Shown one piece after another: positions 44,201 through 56,175 of a stretch of DNA of 64,000 nucleotides. The notes under the pieces are model-generated. The model searched no databases. It had not been told where the DNA came from and was given only the letters and a program-made list of their open reading frames with translations. This stretch comes from Phalacrocorax aristotelis (Eukaryota > Chordata > Aves > Suliformes > Phalacrocoracidae): positions 19,262,723-19,326,722 of the forward strand of contig NC_134282.1 in NCBI RefSeq assembly GCF_949628215.1, given 5' to 3'. The position numbers and the translations under genes were made by a program. Position 1 is the first letter of the stretch. The number at the start of each line of letters is the position of its first letter.

Positions 44201-47200
44201 CTCGCTGGCAGTGCCCACCACCTGCACCTGCAGGAAGGTTGCCAAGGGGCAGTGCTGGGGGGGGAAGACACCCCTGGGGCCCTCAGGAGGGAGATGGGTA
44301 CCCTCCACTTACCTGGTACTCCAGAGTGCCATTCTCATGAAGCGCCAGCTTGGCCGAGCCCACAGCCCCCGTCTTGGTCGGCAGCAAGGCATCTGCTCCA
44401 CACAGCACGCTTTGGATGGCTTCAGCCCAGGGAGAGAGGCACGGAGCGGGCTGTGAGGTTGCCGTGGGGGGCACAGCCACACCCCCTGCACCCCGGGGCG
44501 CCTGCCCCGTGCTCACTGTCACAGCTGCGGCGGGTGGTGATGGTGCCCGCCAGCTGGCGTGCGTGCCGGCCCTCTGTTTCGGCCACGATGCGGAGCTGCC
44601 CCTGCACCAGCCACTGCAGCTCGTGGGCAGACAGGTCACTCAACACCTCTGCGAAGTCAGGGTCCTGCCGGGGGGGCGTCACGGTGCCACAGCTCAGCTC
44701 TGGCATGGCAGGCACCGCAGTTGCCGGGGCACGTGGGGGACAGACGGCTTTACCTCCACGGTGATGTTGGCACGGACCTCCCGCAGTGTCTGACCCTGGT
44801 GCAGGATGCGGACCCGCAGCGGAACCCAGAGGGATTCTGGCCATGTCAGAGGGGGTTGGACCCACTGGACTGGGTGCCTGCAACCACTGTCCCTGTGCCC
44901 CCCAAACTCACCCCTCTGTGTCCACTGCCCCCAAACCCCTGCACCCAATCCCCCACTTTCTTGCCAGCTGCCTGTCCTGCACACCTGGACCCCTGCACAC
45001 ATTATGATCCCCACTGTTCGCCCCATATTTCCTAAATCCTTGCACAAACCACATCCCAAACCCATCCTTCTGCACACCAATGCCCACACTCCAGCACACC
45101 CTGGCCCCATACTCCTCCATAAGTACACCCCTCCATGCATACCCCAAATCATGCAACTTCACCCCCACCCCACCATGCACAGCCCCTATACCCACCCTGA
45201 GCCCTACAGCCAGACCATGTGCCCACCCTGACCCCACAGATGCTGACCCATGCAGCTCAAGCCATGTACATGCCATGCACTGCCCCCAGCCCTACACAGC
45301 CCCATTGGGCAGTGCCAGGACCTGCGGGGTGCCTGTGCCTGCCCTCACCCCCAGCGCCTGGCTCCAGCAGCCCCCGGGCCATGAGGATGAAGTGCAGGTT
45401 GTTCTCAGTGTCGCTCAGTGTCAGCATGGCCATGCCCCCAGCACCCAGGTGCGTGGGGTCCAACGAGGTCAGGATGGCACCAAATGTCTCTGTGTGGAGA
45501 GAGGCATGAGGAGCATCCCAGTGGGCACCCACTGGCTGGGCATGCGGGAGCCAGACTAACCTGCAAAGAGTGCCCGGTGCTTGAGGATGTGGCCGTGGAC
45601 CTCTCCAGAGGGCTGTGCACGGGTGATGAGGGACACACGAAGCTGCTCCCCACGCAACAGCTGGACGTTGGCCTTGGACACGGTCCTCCACATCCCGCAG
45701 AGCTGCAGGTGAGGGCAGCGCTGTGCAGGGGCCGGGGGGCACCACACACCCAGGCAGGGAGAGGAAGGGGCGCTGTGCGCCCCTGCCCTCCCATCCCCTC
45801 TCACCATGCCATCTTCAGGGGCAGCGCTCTTCTGCACGGGGTGTTCGAACAACACGTTGCCCTCAGGGTCACTGAAACGCACCCGGCTTGGCCGTCCCAG
45901 CCTGTGGGCACACGGGGTGAGCAAAAACCCCCTGCCCAGCCCTGGCACAACCCTCACTCAGTGCTGGGCACAGGGGTGCATCAGGGAGGGCACATGGGGG
46001 TCAGCCAGTTATTTGAGGTGGGCAAGAGAAGGATGATGTCCCCCTGGAGTGCCAAGCACCACGCTCTGCCCTCCCATGCCCAGGCTGGCCCAATGCTACC
46101 ATCCCACCAGATGCCAGCTCAGCACAGGTCCCCTGGGCTTCCCTGCCCCTGGAGTGGTGCCAAACTGGCACTGAGCAGGGGGTCATCGCCACTGGGAAAG
46201 GTGGCAGGGCAGGACCTGCTGGGAGCCGAGCGCTCAGGCCCAGCTGTAATTTAGGAGCATTTTCAGCTCAGTTTGGCTCCCCCAGTCGGAGCTGGAAATT
46301 AGTCACCACTTTACTATGCAAAGGGGCCTGGAAGCAAGGAAGAGCAGAAGAAACTGGAGCAGGAAGGAGGGAGGGAGAGGAGAGACTCTGCTGCCGGCAG
46401 GCATCCAGGGAGCACACAGTGAGGATGGGGGACCCTGGTGGCATTGGCTCGGCGGTGCCCACTGGCAGAGCCTGCGGGGCAGCACGGCACCTCTGCCCGG
46501 CATCCTCAGCAGAGCCCTGGAGCCGATCCCTTTTGTTCCTGCTCCAGACCTGGAGGCAAAGGGGTGAGGCTGGGCTGGTGCCACGGGTGTGCCGAAATCC
46601 AGGCTGCTCGGCCGGGCTAGACCCCCAGCACATTGCCCCCCTCCCCAAATCCCTCGCCCTGCCAATGCAAGGCTGTGACACTGTGGGGGGACGTCAGAAG
46701 GGAAACCGAGGCACAAGCACCATTGCACCCCCTCCTTTTCCAGGGGGTGCCCACTCTGCCAGCCTGAGCAGAGGGCAGGACTCACTGCTCATAGCTGATG
46801 GAGAAAAGCAGATAGGAGCGCAGCAGGGTGAAGTGTGCCTTTGCCACTGCACTGGATGTGGGGTGCCATGGCTCCGGACTGCTTGTCAGCAATGCCACGA
46901 ACTCTGAGGAGAAGATGCCTATGATGGTGGGGAGCACAGGGGGTGCCCCATACCACTGCTGCTTGCCCAGGCAGGCGGCTCACCTGTGCGGGCATCATCG
47001 CGGGCCAGCCCCTCAGAGCTGAGATAGGAGCGATCGTTGTAGGGCTTGTCCAGGTCATCCTCCTTGTCCTGGAAGTACTCAAAGGTGTCGAAGGGGGGCA
47101 CGGGACTCTTCTCCAGGGGGCCTGGCAAGGCTGGTATGGGGTGGGCACAGTGGGAGACCGTTGCACCAGGCTGCTTGTGCCCAAGACCTCAGGGTGGGGG

Positions 47201-48817
47201 GCAATAATAAATCCCCTCTCCGGAGGTAGACTGAGATGTGCCCTGCAAATCACTGTTGCTTTGCGCTGGGGTGCAGGGGGCACGCTGGGTGCAGGGTGTT
47301 TAGCCCTGCACATCCTCTCTGCATCCCTCCCAGGGTGGTTCGGGGATGGCTGTGCCCACCATGGCTTCCCCCTGCCCAGCGCCTCTGAGACACTGGCAAG
47401 CCCCAGAACAAAGCAAGCATGCTTTTTTGGGGGTGTGTACGCAGTGCTTCCTTGCCCATGCCCACGGGCAATCCTGCGGGTGCAGGGGTCTCCCTGCAGG
47501 GAGGTACCCGCTGGCCTCACCTTTGGGGCAGGTGTGACAGCAGTGCCCGGGCAGCAGCGTGGCCTGGGGACAGGCGGGCACAGGACAGTCCTGCTTCATG
47601 TTCTTGCAGTTCACTTTCCCCACTGGCTTCCCCCGGCGGTTCCTCTGCTGCAGGGTGGGGGGAGAAGAGCCCGGGAGAGCAGTGCCAAGGTGTGCCAAGT
47701 CATGCCAAGGTGTGCTCCCCCCTGACACAGCCTGGATCCTCCCATCCCATACCCTCTGGAGCCCCCGCGGGCAGCCTTTTGCAGCCCCCAGCTGCCTGTA
47801 AAGCAGCCAAGCCTGGGCCCCCTCCCCACGGCCCCCAGCCCCCTGCCCAGCTGTGCGCGGCCCCACCAGCCCGGATCTCGGGGGGCTGCTTGGAAGGAAG
47901 GAGGGGGCCGGGAGCTATTCCCCGAGGAGGAGGAGGAGGAATGAAGCCTGATCCTTTAAACCCTCCTTCTACTCCCCACTGCCGCGGTGGGGACACACAC
48001 ACACATCCAGGTGTCCGGCTGGCTGGAGGGATCCCCTCTCCCCTTTTCTATAGCGGGGCGGGGGGGGGGAAGGATATGTATCGAATGAAGGGGTCGATCT
48101 ACCCTCCTGCCAGCCCCCTCCCCAGCGGGGCCGGATCCTGGGGGACCTCCCGGGGGAAGGGGGGTGCCGGAGCGGGAGGGGCCCGAGGGCACTCACCGGC
48201 TCGCAATGGCAGATAACGCAGCGCATGACCCCGAAGGGCTCCCCCAGGTCCGGGTGCCACGTCTCGTCCAGGGCATAGAAGTGCCCCCCGAAGGCGCAGC
48301 CTGCGGAGACCACCCACGCGCCAACCGCCGGCCCCGGTCACCTCCGGGCCGCGGGCACCCCCCTGCCGTAGCCCCGGACAGCGGCCGTCGCCGCCCCGCC
48401 GCCCGCTGGGCACGGCGACCAGTCCGCTGCTGCTCCCGGTGCCGGTCCCAGCCAGCTGCGGGGCCCGGAGCGGCATACGGGGGTGCAAGAGAAGGAGGAA
48501 AGGGGGGGTGTGTGTGCAAGCATGCGGTGCACGGACGGGGAGCGGGTGGCAGGGAAGGGGGTGCCCGACGCGGGATGCACGAAGTTGGGGGTGGGGGGGG
48601 TGGGGTGTGCAGCAACGGCTTGCATAGGACGGAGGGGTGCCCGGAGCGGCGGGGTGCGGGGAAGGAAGGCGGGGGTGGGGGGTGTGCTCCTACCTGCCGC
48701 CCCCCCGGGGGGCAGCGGGTCCGTGTCGGGCCGGATGGGCAGGGCGAGCTTGGGGCGGGCGGCGCGGCCGGGCAGGAGCAGGAGCAGGGCGAGCAGCAGC
48801 AGCAGGGCGGCGCGCAT
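41230..48817 (-). CDS. CHRD: chordin, secreted BMP antagonist
   Basis: Binds BMPs outside the cell and patterns the dorsal-ventral axis. Exons from the 5' end: 48694-48817, 48197-48300, 47521-47647, 46984-47130, 46786-46903, 45805-45901, 45561-45702, 45349-45489, 44754-44836, 44517-44664, 44313-44419, 44111-44227, 43866-44022, 43539-43780, 43330-43443, 42875-43075, 42698-42791, 42511-42567, 42311-42414, 42025-42127, 41734-41888, 41463-41556, 41230-41297; 947 residues (human 955). A Leu-rich signal peptide fills residues 1-20. CR1 (about 43-118, [19 protein letters not shown]), four CHRD domains (about 168-655), then CR2 (about 696-754), CR3 (775-842) and CR4 (863-925). Both tolloid/BMP1 sites seem kept: PYNDRS after CR1 and TMQADGP before CR4. 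The tail after CR4 is short. Splice phases agree throughout. Confidence 0.97.
44885..45290 (+). repeat. degenerate CCCCAT/CTGCACAC repeat in CHRD intron 8
   Basis: Units resembling CCCCATACTCC, CTTGCACAAACC and CACCCTGAGCCC recur with spacings of roughly 20-40 bases between the exons ending at 44836 and starting at 45349. Divergence is high. Confidence 0.45.
46215..46325. promoter_or_regulatory. candidate element in CHRD intron 5
   Basis: A lower-GC, non-repetitive patch with GTAATTTAG, AATTAGTC and ATGCAAA (46316-46322, octamer/POU type). It lies in the 880-base intron between the exons at 46786 and 45901. Confidence 0.35.
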
Positions 48818-48932
48818 GGTGCCGGCCGGCCGGGGCAGGCAGGCGGCCGGGGGCGGGGTGGGGGGGCCGGGCGCTGCCTGTCGCTGCCGCCGCCTCTGCC
48901 CGGCTGCCGGCTCCGGCTCCGCTTTATAGGCG

Positions 48933-48989
48933 GCGGCATGGGCAAGCGGGAGCTGCGAGCCCTGTGCAAACAAAGGCCCCGCTAATGAG
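48933..48989 (-). promoter_or_regulatory. CHRD: CHRD core promoter: TATA box with FOX/SOX and homeodomain sites
   Basis: On the minus strand, TATAAA (48933-48938) lies about 115 bases before the start codon. Just upstream are TGTTTGC (48966-48972, FOXA type), overlapped by an ACAAAG/CTTTGT core (48970-48975, SOX type), and CTCATTAG (48982-48989, homeodomain TAAT type). Chordin is an organiser/notochord gene regulated by FOXA2 and homeodomain factors in vertebrates, which fits. Confidence 0.65.
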
Positions 48990-49099
48990 GCGCAGGCAGC
49001 GGCCGGCCGGGGGGGGGGGACGCGCCCCCGCCGCGCTTCGACACCCCCCCTACCCCCCGGGTCCCGGCCCCGCCGCCCCCGCCGGGCATGGGCCGTCCT

Positions 49100-49990
49100 G
49101 TGGCACCCCGGGGCACGCAGCTACCCCTCCTGGCATGGGGTAACCCTGGACTCGGGGTGTTCTGGGGACCACCCCATCCATTGCCACCCCACCCCCCTCC
49201 GGGCATGGGGCACCCCCCCGGTGTAGAGTATTCCCACTCACATGCCAGCCGCAGGGCATTGGGTACTGGAGAGATGCCTTCATCTGCATACCCTCCCTTA
49301 GGGCACGGGGCACCTCCAGGGGCTGGGCATCTTGGGGAACACCCACCCCCCCCAATCCACACAACACCCACTGGGACACAGGACACTGTGGAGACACCGC
49401 CACCATCATCCACACCCCTTCCACAGAGCTTGGGGTGTTCCTGAGCACTGGACAACCTGGGTATGGCCCCATCCACATGCCCTCCCAGGACAGGAACCCC
49501 CCCTGTGAGACCCCATCCACATAAGCACCCTAGGGATTAAGGCATTTGAAGGGCACCCCCATTCAAATGCCCCCCTCCTCAATCCATATACTGTACCCTG
49601 GCATGGGGCATCTCCTGGGCATGGGGCATCCTGGGGGCGCCCCATCCACACAGCCCACCTTCAGGCATGAGCCCACCAAGGCTCATTGGGCCACCCCAAG
49701 CATGGGGCATCCTGAGGACTCCTCCATCCACTTAGCCCCCTCCCAGGCCGCTTGGCACCCCAAGACATAGGGCACTGCAGGGCACCATCCATCCACACAG
49801 TCCCCTGTGGCACATGGACCCCTGCGGGCCATGGACCCCCTGCAGACCTCCTCCCTGCAGCCAGCCCCTCCCCGGGACATACAGATCCTATATCCACTCA
49901 GCACCCCTGAGCATGGGCCCCCAAGGCATGCCCCCCCCAATCCACATTGCACTCTGCAAAGTCCCATACACCCCACAGCTTGTGCCCTCA
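49100..49990. repeat. degenerate minisatellite upstream of CHRD
   Basis: A block of roughly 60-75 bases holding GGCATGGGGCATCCTGGGG followed by CCCCATCCACA and CCCTCC recurs about a dozen times with strong divergence. Long open frames on both strands here come from the repeat. Confidence 0.65.
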
Positions 49991-52589
49991 TCCTCAGACT
50001 CCTCTGGCAGCTGCCCACCCGGGGCAAAGGAAGGCTCCAGAGTGGGACCCCAGGCTCCTGCCCACCAGTGACAGTGGCTGCAGGGGGACAGGAGCCCAGA
50101 TGTCTGGGTTCCCTTGCCCCGGGAGGGGAAGGAGCAGCTGTGGAGGAGTCTGAGAGAGCAGCACCCAGCACTGGTCCCACTCTTCACCCACATGTGCCCT
50201 GGCTGGTGAGGGTGGTGGTGGTGGGAAGTGAGCAGACACCATCGAAAAGCCTGGGGAGACCATCTTCCAGCTGCGGAAACTGAGGCACGCACTGCGGGGC
50301 AGGGTGGGGTGGTTGGGAGGAGGGCCAGCGTGTGCCACCTGTGTCCCAGCCTTGCCACCCCTGCTGAGCGTGGCAGGGAGGGGTGGCAGGTGGTGGGTGC
50401 GTGGCAGGCGGGCGCCCGGGGAGTGGAAGGCGGGTGGGGAGAGGAGGAGGGGGAAGTGCGGGGCTGCCAAAATCAACTCCGGGCGGTACAAACACCAGGC
50501 CAGCTGTGCGGTGTAGCTAGGGAAACACGGCACAGCTGGAGCACAACAGGCCCCTGCCTCCCCAGAAGGCTCCTCCTGGGCCTCCCCGTGGCCTGGCGAG
50601 TGGCTGGGGCGGCTGCAGCCCACCACCCCGTGCCCCTGGTGCCAGCCTGTGTAGGGTTGCCTATCCCCAGCTCGCCCGTGGCGGCACCATGCCATTCCCT
50701 GCCCCGGTTTGGCACATGTCCCCGTGCAGTGGGCACCTCTTCTGGGGAGACGAGTGGGGCGTGGGGGCTTGGCCATGCCGGGGACCTGCCCTGTGGCAGG
50801 AGCTGGTGCTGTCGCGAGGCAGCAAGGAGCAGCTGGGCTTCCCCCGGTGGGATGGCCCACTGGCTTCGCCAGGGCTGGGACACAGCCAGAGGCCTGGGCA
50901 TCCCCCGGGCATGGTTGTGCCCAATGCCTTGCTGCTTGCAAACACTTTCTGGAAGTGGAGACCATGCCCGGCAGCATGGCACACCCCGGCCCTGTGCCCT
51001 CCCTGCTGCCCCTGGTGGTGCTACTGACCTGTCCCCTCTCCTCTCTCCCGGCGTCCCCGCTGGCTGGGGATCCAGCAGCACAACAGGCAGGGGAGGGCTG
51101 GGGTCTGCGTGGCCGTGCCAGCGTCACCGCACGGTGCCCGCTGTGGCACAGCAGCGGCCCTGGGGGACGGCAGGACTTGAGCAGGGCCGAGCAGGGAGGA
51201 GGCGGGCGATGGCTCCCGGCCGCCCTGCCGGTGCCAGGAATCCAGCGCTGGCTCCGCGCACCCAGAGCTCGTCACAGTCTCCTGGCTCAGCTGCAGGATG
51301 CAGGGAAGCAGCGGGGGAAGCTCTCTCCCCTTTCCTGGGGAAAGGAAGGAGAGACGGGCAGCCCTCCTGGCCACGGCCCTCTGCATGGGGGAAACTGAGG
51401 CATGGGGGGGCAGCATGAGGGAGAGGGGGGCTGCAACGGTGTCCTGGCACTGCCAGGCTGGGGATGGGGTGGTACACTGGCATGGGACATGGCAGAGCAG
51501 GAGGGTGTTGGGCACCTCTGCCCAGGGAGGTGGCATCACCACTGCACTGCAGTGGGGCCACATGGGTAGGGAGGAAATGGATGCCCCAGCCATGCCTGGG
51601 CATCCCTCATCCACAGCCCTGGCTGCCCCTGGAAATGCCAATGGGGGCCACCAGGTGAGGGGCAGAGGATGGCTTGCCAGAGCCTTGGGGGTCCCTGTGC
51701 TGTTGGGGAGGGGGTGGCGTTGGCCAGGGTCAGCACTGGGAAAGGGTCCTGGTCCCGCCAGCTGCTTCCCAGTGTCCGCACATGTGTGCTGGTAGCACCC
51801 TGCACAAAGGCAGCTCTGAGGAGCTCCAGAGCTGGGCCTGGCGCCGGCAGAGCCCCAACGGGGCCGTCAGCTGTGGGCAGCTGGAGCCACACAGGGATGG
51901 AGCCAGCTGGCTGCAGGCAGCCCTGGCCACCCCTCCTGGCACCAGCACCGCTCTGGCACCTCTACCTGGAGCGGGTGCCGAGTTTGCTCCCAGGTGGGAA
52001 GCAGTGGCCCCATGGGCCCCATCCTAGCACAGCATGTGTGGGACGCCCTGACGGCGCCCTCCATAACAGCCCGCAGCGCCACCAGGTCTTCGTGGGCACG
52101 TGCCCTGCCTAGTGGTGAGGGTCCCACAGAGGGTCCCAGTGGGCTGCGGTGCCGGGACTGTGCAGTGCCTGGCATGGGGGCGTCGCGGCGGGCCCTCGCC
52201 AACACTGCTGCCCCACGCAGCTCCCTATTGTCTGGCTTCATTAGCTGCTGCCTGCTCGCGGCTTTGAACATGAGCTGGGCTCAGGGCGGCAGGAAGGAGC
52301 CTCTGCTCCCCGGGGATGGGGTCGAGGCAAAACCGCACACCCCAGCCCCGCCTTCCCACAGCCTCCCGGGCACCCCGACACCCCCTCCTCGTCCCTGTGC
52401 CAGGCATGAGCCTGGAGCCAGAAAGGCTCAGGGGGCAGCCCCCTCTCCAAAAAGAGCCCCCCTCGACCAACCCTCACCAGCGTGGGGTGCGGAGAGCTGT
52501 CGGCCTCCCCAAAGCTTTGTGCTAAGCGTGGCTTGCCCTGTGACTAATCCCCCCGGCCTTGCACACACGCGGCGGGGCGGGGGGGGAGC
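49991..52589. other. CHRD-THPO intergenic region, part 1
   Basis: GC-rich unique sequence between the divergent 5' ends of CHRD and THPO. No exon, RNA gene or mobile element was recognised. Many long open frames occur on both strands, as expected from the low stop-codon density of such DNA. Confidence 0.5.
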
Positions 52590-52672
52590 ACTGTCGTAAT
52601 GGGTGGAAATATCTCATAATTCACGTTGGACATGGGGATTACAGCCGTTCCGGCAATATTTGCACAACTGGT
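52590..52672. promoter_or_regulatory. candidate conserved element C, CHRD upstream region
   Basis: A sharp A/T-richer island flanked by G-runs. It contains ATATCTCATAATTCACG, GGATTA (52636-52641, GSC/OTX core) and AATATTTGCAC. It is about 3.8 kb upstream of CHRD and 3.9 kb upstream of THPO. Confidence 0.4.
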
Positions 52673-53904
52673 AGGCGGCTTGCAGGGCTGGGCCGCCCCA
52701 GACGAAGGCCAGGGGGGTCTGGGGTTGGGGGGGGCGGTTTGGGGGCAGCAGGTATGGGGAGGGGGATGCAGCCTGGTGGGGTGATGCGGGCCGGGCGGGG
52801 GGGGAAGTGGCTGTTTTCTGTCTGCGAACACATGGGGTTTATTACAGAGGGTGTGTTGCCGGCATGGCAGGGATGGCTGAGGCTCTCGCCTTCGTCCCAG
52901 TCTGCTGCAGAGGGCATGGCTTGGGGAGCTGGATGTAGATGCCAAAGCAGCCTCAACAGCCAGGACAGGCAGATCCTGGCCATGCCCCAGAGAACTGTGC
53001 CTGCTCCCAGTGCTCCGTCAGCTCCATAGAGCTCCCTGCTTATAGGAGCATCCAAAGGTGCTGGTGTCCCCCTGGCCCCAAATGTCCACTCTCCAAAGGC
53101 CGTGCAGGGCGAACTTTGTGGGAGGAAGCCAGGGGGCATGCAGGGCATGGGGGGCCATGTTTGGCATGGGGATTAGCAAGCTCCCTGAGTGATGGTGGTC
53201 TCCCCCCTCCCCACCGGACATGCAGGCAAATATTTGTGCCCAGACTTCGCAGGACGGCGAGAAGGAATTTCATTCTTGCGCCCACCTGCGGCTTGGCTGC
53301 CTGGCATTAACCCCTTCGCTGCCCCAAGGGATGGAGGGAGAGGGGTGAGATGCCCTCCCGGCACCCCCCGTGCCCCCCATCGGGGTCGGGAGCTTGGCTG
53401 AGGAGCATATCGGGGAAAGGGGACACAGCAGGATCTCCCTGGATGCCAGCGGGGCCACTGGCCAAGGTGCTCTGCCGCAAGGCAGTGGCTGGAGGGTTTG
53501 CCCATAGGCATCCTCTGGGTAGCACCAGGGGCTTCGTGCCAGGGTGCTGGGCAGTGTGGGGCCTGCTGGGCATTGGGAAAGGTGGGGGAAACCCTGCCAG
53601 CCTTCACCCCTCAGCTGTGGCACCCCAGCCAAGGTGCCCTTTTGCCCAGCAGCGCTGTGGTGCCTTGCCATGACAGGCTGCCAGGGAACAGTACAGGGTG
53701 AGGAGGCCATGAGGACCGGGATTTGTCCATGGATGTTTATTGGCAATTTGCAAATGTAAAAAAAAGGGCCTGGAGGGGGCAGGGGCACCCAGGTCCCGGG
53801 GGCTGCCTGTGTCTGGGGAGGGGGCCAGCCTGGGTAAAGGGTCCCCCACTGCCTGGCACCCCCAGAGCCCTGCTGTGCTCCTTTCCCTGGCCCCAGGGCC
53901 AGCT

Positions 53905-54010
53905 GGGCCATGAGCAAACGGGGCTGTTTGCTCACACCAGGATTAGTCGCTCTCTTTGTTCCTTTGACTTTCTCCTCCTTTTATGCCAGACCCTTTTATG
54001 GGGGCTTCAA
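53905..54010. promoter_or_regulatory. candidate conserved element D, CHRD-THPO region
   Basis: Within 55 bases lie GCAAAC (from 53914) and TGTTTGC (53925-53931), which are inverted FOX-type sites, GGATTA (53940-53945, GSC/OTX), CTTTGTT (SOX-like) and CTTTGA (53962-53967, TCF/LEF core). The block is non-repetitive. Confidence 0.42.
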
Positions 54011-55384
54011 AGGGGGCTGGGCTCCCCCTCCCTATCCCTGGAAGCCCACGTTTGCTTCCTATGCCCCCCTGCCTTGTGCTGACATGCTGGGGGTGACCAC
54101 TGGGCACATCTGGGTGGCCGGCAGGGACAGCAGCTGTGCCACCTGCCTGTGGTCAACCCCTGGCCCCCCCGATGCCTGGCACCTCCGGCTGCCCTCAGCA
54201 CCTTGGCGAAGTGGGTGCGAACGGCTGCCCCCCCGCAGCGGGATTCCAACACTTTGCACCCTGTAAGGAGAGGTGGGAAACTTGGCACTGGGATCCAGCC
54301 AGCTGCGCAGCTCCGTGGCCCCCACCTGGTTTCCTGCCCCCTACCAGAGCCCTGCCTGCCTCGGCCACAGTCCCCGTGCCCCTCTGGGGTCCCTGAGCCC
54401 CACTTGCTGCCCCACTCCCCCTCCTTCCAGGGCACATGGCATCCCTGGATTTGGACTGGGGGAAATGCTATGGGCCAGCAATAGGGGATACCCTCTGCAC
54501 ATTCCCCTCTGCCCCTCTGGCATGGGTAGCAAATGCTGACATTGCCCTTTCCAGCAGAATAATACCATGCTGCCCACGGGCACAGGCTCCTGCTGTCTGC
54601 CAGCTTCTGGCACGGCTGAAAAGGAGTATTTTGGAGTGAAGCGAATATTTCAGGCAGCTTGGGGTGCTCTGGTGCCCACTGGGGTCCAGCAGGCAGCTTC
54701 CCAAGTACCAGCCACCCTCAAGTTTCTCCTGATGGTTTCATTTGTCTACTTATGAGGGCAAGCAGGGAGCGCAGGGCACTGCAGTTCTCCAGCCCAGCAT
54801 TGTGAAGTGTTTTGCACCCAGGGAGAGAGGGGCACCTGGGCACAGCAGGGGCTGGCATGGGGCCAGCAGCGGGAGCAGGTCCAGCGCTGGCAGAGGGGCT
54901 GAGGGTGCTGGCAGGGCGCATTTGCAACTTGTCACGTCCGCAGAGACGGGGCATGGCCATGCAGGGGAAGCCCAGCAGTATTTGACCCCTGTGCTCACGG
55001 CTCCTGCTGCCACCAGCTGTGCCACGGGTGAATTGGGCTGCCAGCCTTGTCCCTGGAGCCACAGCACCCACAGGACCCTCCGTCTGGGCACCCTGCAACC
55101 CGCAAGGTGGGCTGCTGGGAGCCAAGCAGGGTGCAGGGCAGGCAGAGCAGGGCTGAGGTGTTTACTCTGCCTGTTGTCACCCAGCCAGGCGCTGCCGGGA
55201 ACCGCCAGCCACAGGGACAGGGGTGGGAGCGTGTGAGAGCAGGGGTGTGAGAAGGAAACACGCAGGCTACAGGGAGACCAGGGGCAAGAGGATGTGGGCT
55301 GGGGGGGGGTCCCCCCACCCAAAGGGAAGTGTGTGTGGGGGCTGCCTGGCCTGGGGGATTATCTGAGCGGGGATCCCAACGCAT

Positions 55385-55510
55385 ACCATGGGAAGTGTGC
55401 ATGTGCACATGTAGGTCCAAGGGTGCAGGTGGGGGAGTGTGTACACACGTGCAATATGGACACACATGTGCATGTATACATGGGTATGGGTGGGTGCACA
55501 ACTACCCCCC
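55385..55510. repeat. degenerate alternating purine-pyrimidine (TG/CA) patch
   Basis: GTGTGCATGTGCACATGTAG, GTACACACGTGCA and GTGCATGTATACATG occur together. This is a short, diverged relative of the TG-rich repeats at 20.2-20.8 kb, with Z-DNA potential. Confidence 0.6.
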
Positions 55511-55762
55511 ACCCCAGCAGGCCAGAGTGCCCCAGGGAGGCTGGGTCATGATGATGCCAGGGCCTGGGCAGACCCCCTAGTGCTTCTCCCATCCAGGGAA
55601 GGGGTGTCCATGGATGCTTCACCTGCCCCCCCAACCAATACTGCTGGTGAAACAGCCCTGGGGACCACACACCAGCTGGGCCCCCTTGCTCCATCACCGT
55701 CCCTAGCTCAGAGGGTTCCCATGCACTGCAGCCAGCCCTGCCAGGGATCTCCAGCTCCCTGA

Positions 55763-55980
55763 GTCACCTCTGGGTGATAGATGCAGGGGTCAGAGCCCAC
55801 CTCTGGGCTATGGTTAGTGGGGTTGAGGTCCACCTCCTAGTGAAGATCACCAAGGATGGGGTCCACCTCTGGGCAAGGGTCACCAGGGTTGCAGACCACC
55901 TCTGGGAGAGGACAACTGTGCTTGGGTTCCACCTTTGGGAGAAGATGACCAGGGTAGGAGCTCACCTCTGGGTTAGGGTT
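55763..55980 (+). repeat. 39-bp minisatellite upstream of THPO
   Basis: About six copies of a 39-base unit built on CCACCTCTGGGCAAGGGTCA. Because 39 is a multiple of three, an open frame across it reads a 13-residue periodic peptide with HLW in each unit. That frame has no relative I know and is taken as a by-product. Confidence 0.85.
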
Positions 55981-56085
55981 TCTGGTAGTCTTCATGCCTG
56001 GCTGCCCCAGCTGGGAGCAGGACCCCATCAGGGCTGATGGTCCCGGGGCCACCCAGCAGCGTCACCAATGCCATCTCTTCTGCAG

Positions 56086-56175
56086 GTACCAGTGCCACCT
56101 TCAGCCCCTGGACAGGCACAGCCAAGGTGCTGACCACTGAGGTCCTGTCAGCCGAGTGCTCAGACCAGGGGGCAG
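56086..56175 (+). other. THPO: candidate 5' non-coding exon of THPO
   Basis: A good acceptor (TCTCTTCTGCAG) is followed by 90 bases without ATG and then GTGAGC. Mammalian THPO has untranslated exons ahead of a short start-codon exon, so this is a reasonable upstream exon. It is open in one frame, so a coding exon of something else cannot be excluded. Confidence 0.4.

Noticed and set aside
45418-46254. A 278-codon plus-strand open frame across CHRD exons 6-8 and introns
   Set aside because: It crosses well-supported CHRD splice sites on the other strand and shows no family resemblance. Stop codons are rare in this GC-rich DNA.
49994-51418. Very long overlapping open frames (377 and 396 codons) on opposite strands in the CHRD-THPO interval
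   Set aside because: No domain, no conserved-looking block, no splice structure. Similar frames occur on both strands, as expected from base composition.
55774-56037. Open frame with repeated HLW residues
   Set aside because: It is the translation of the 39-bp minisatellite. No promoter, family or splice context supports a protein.
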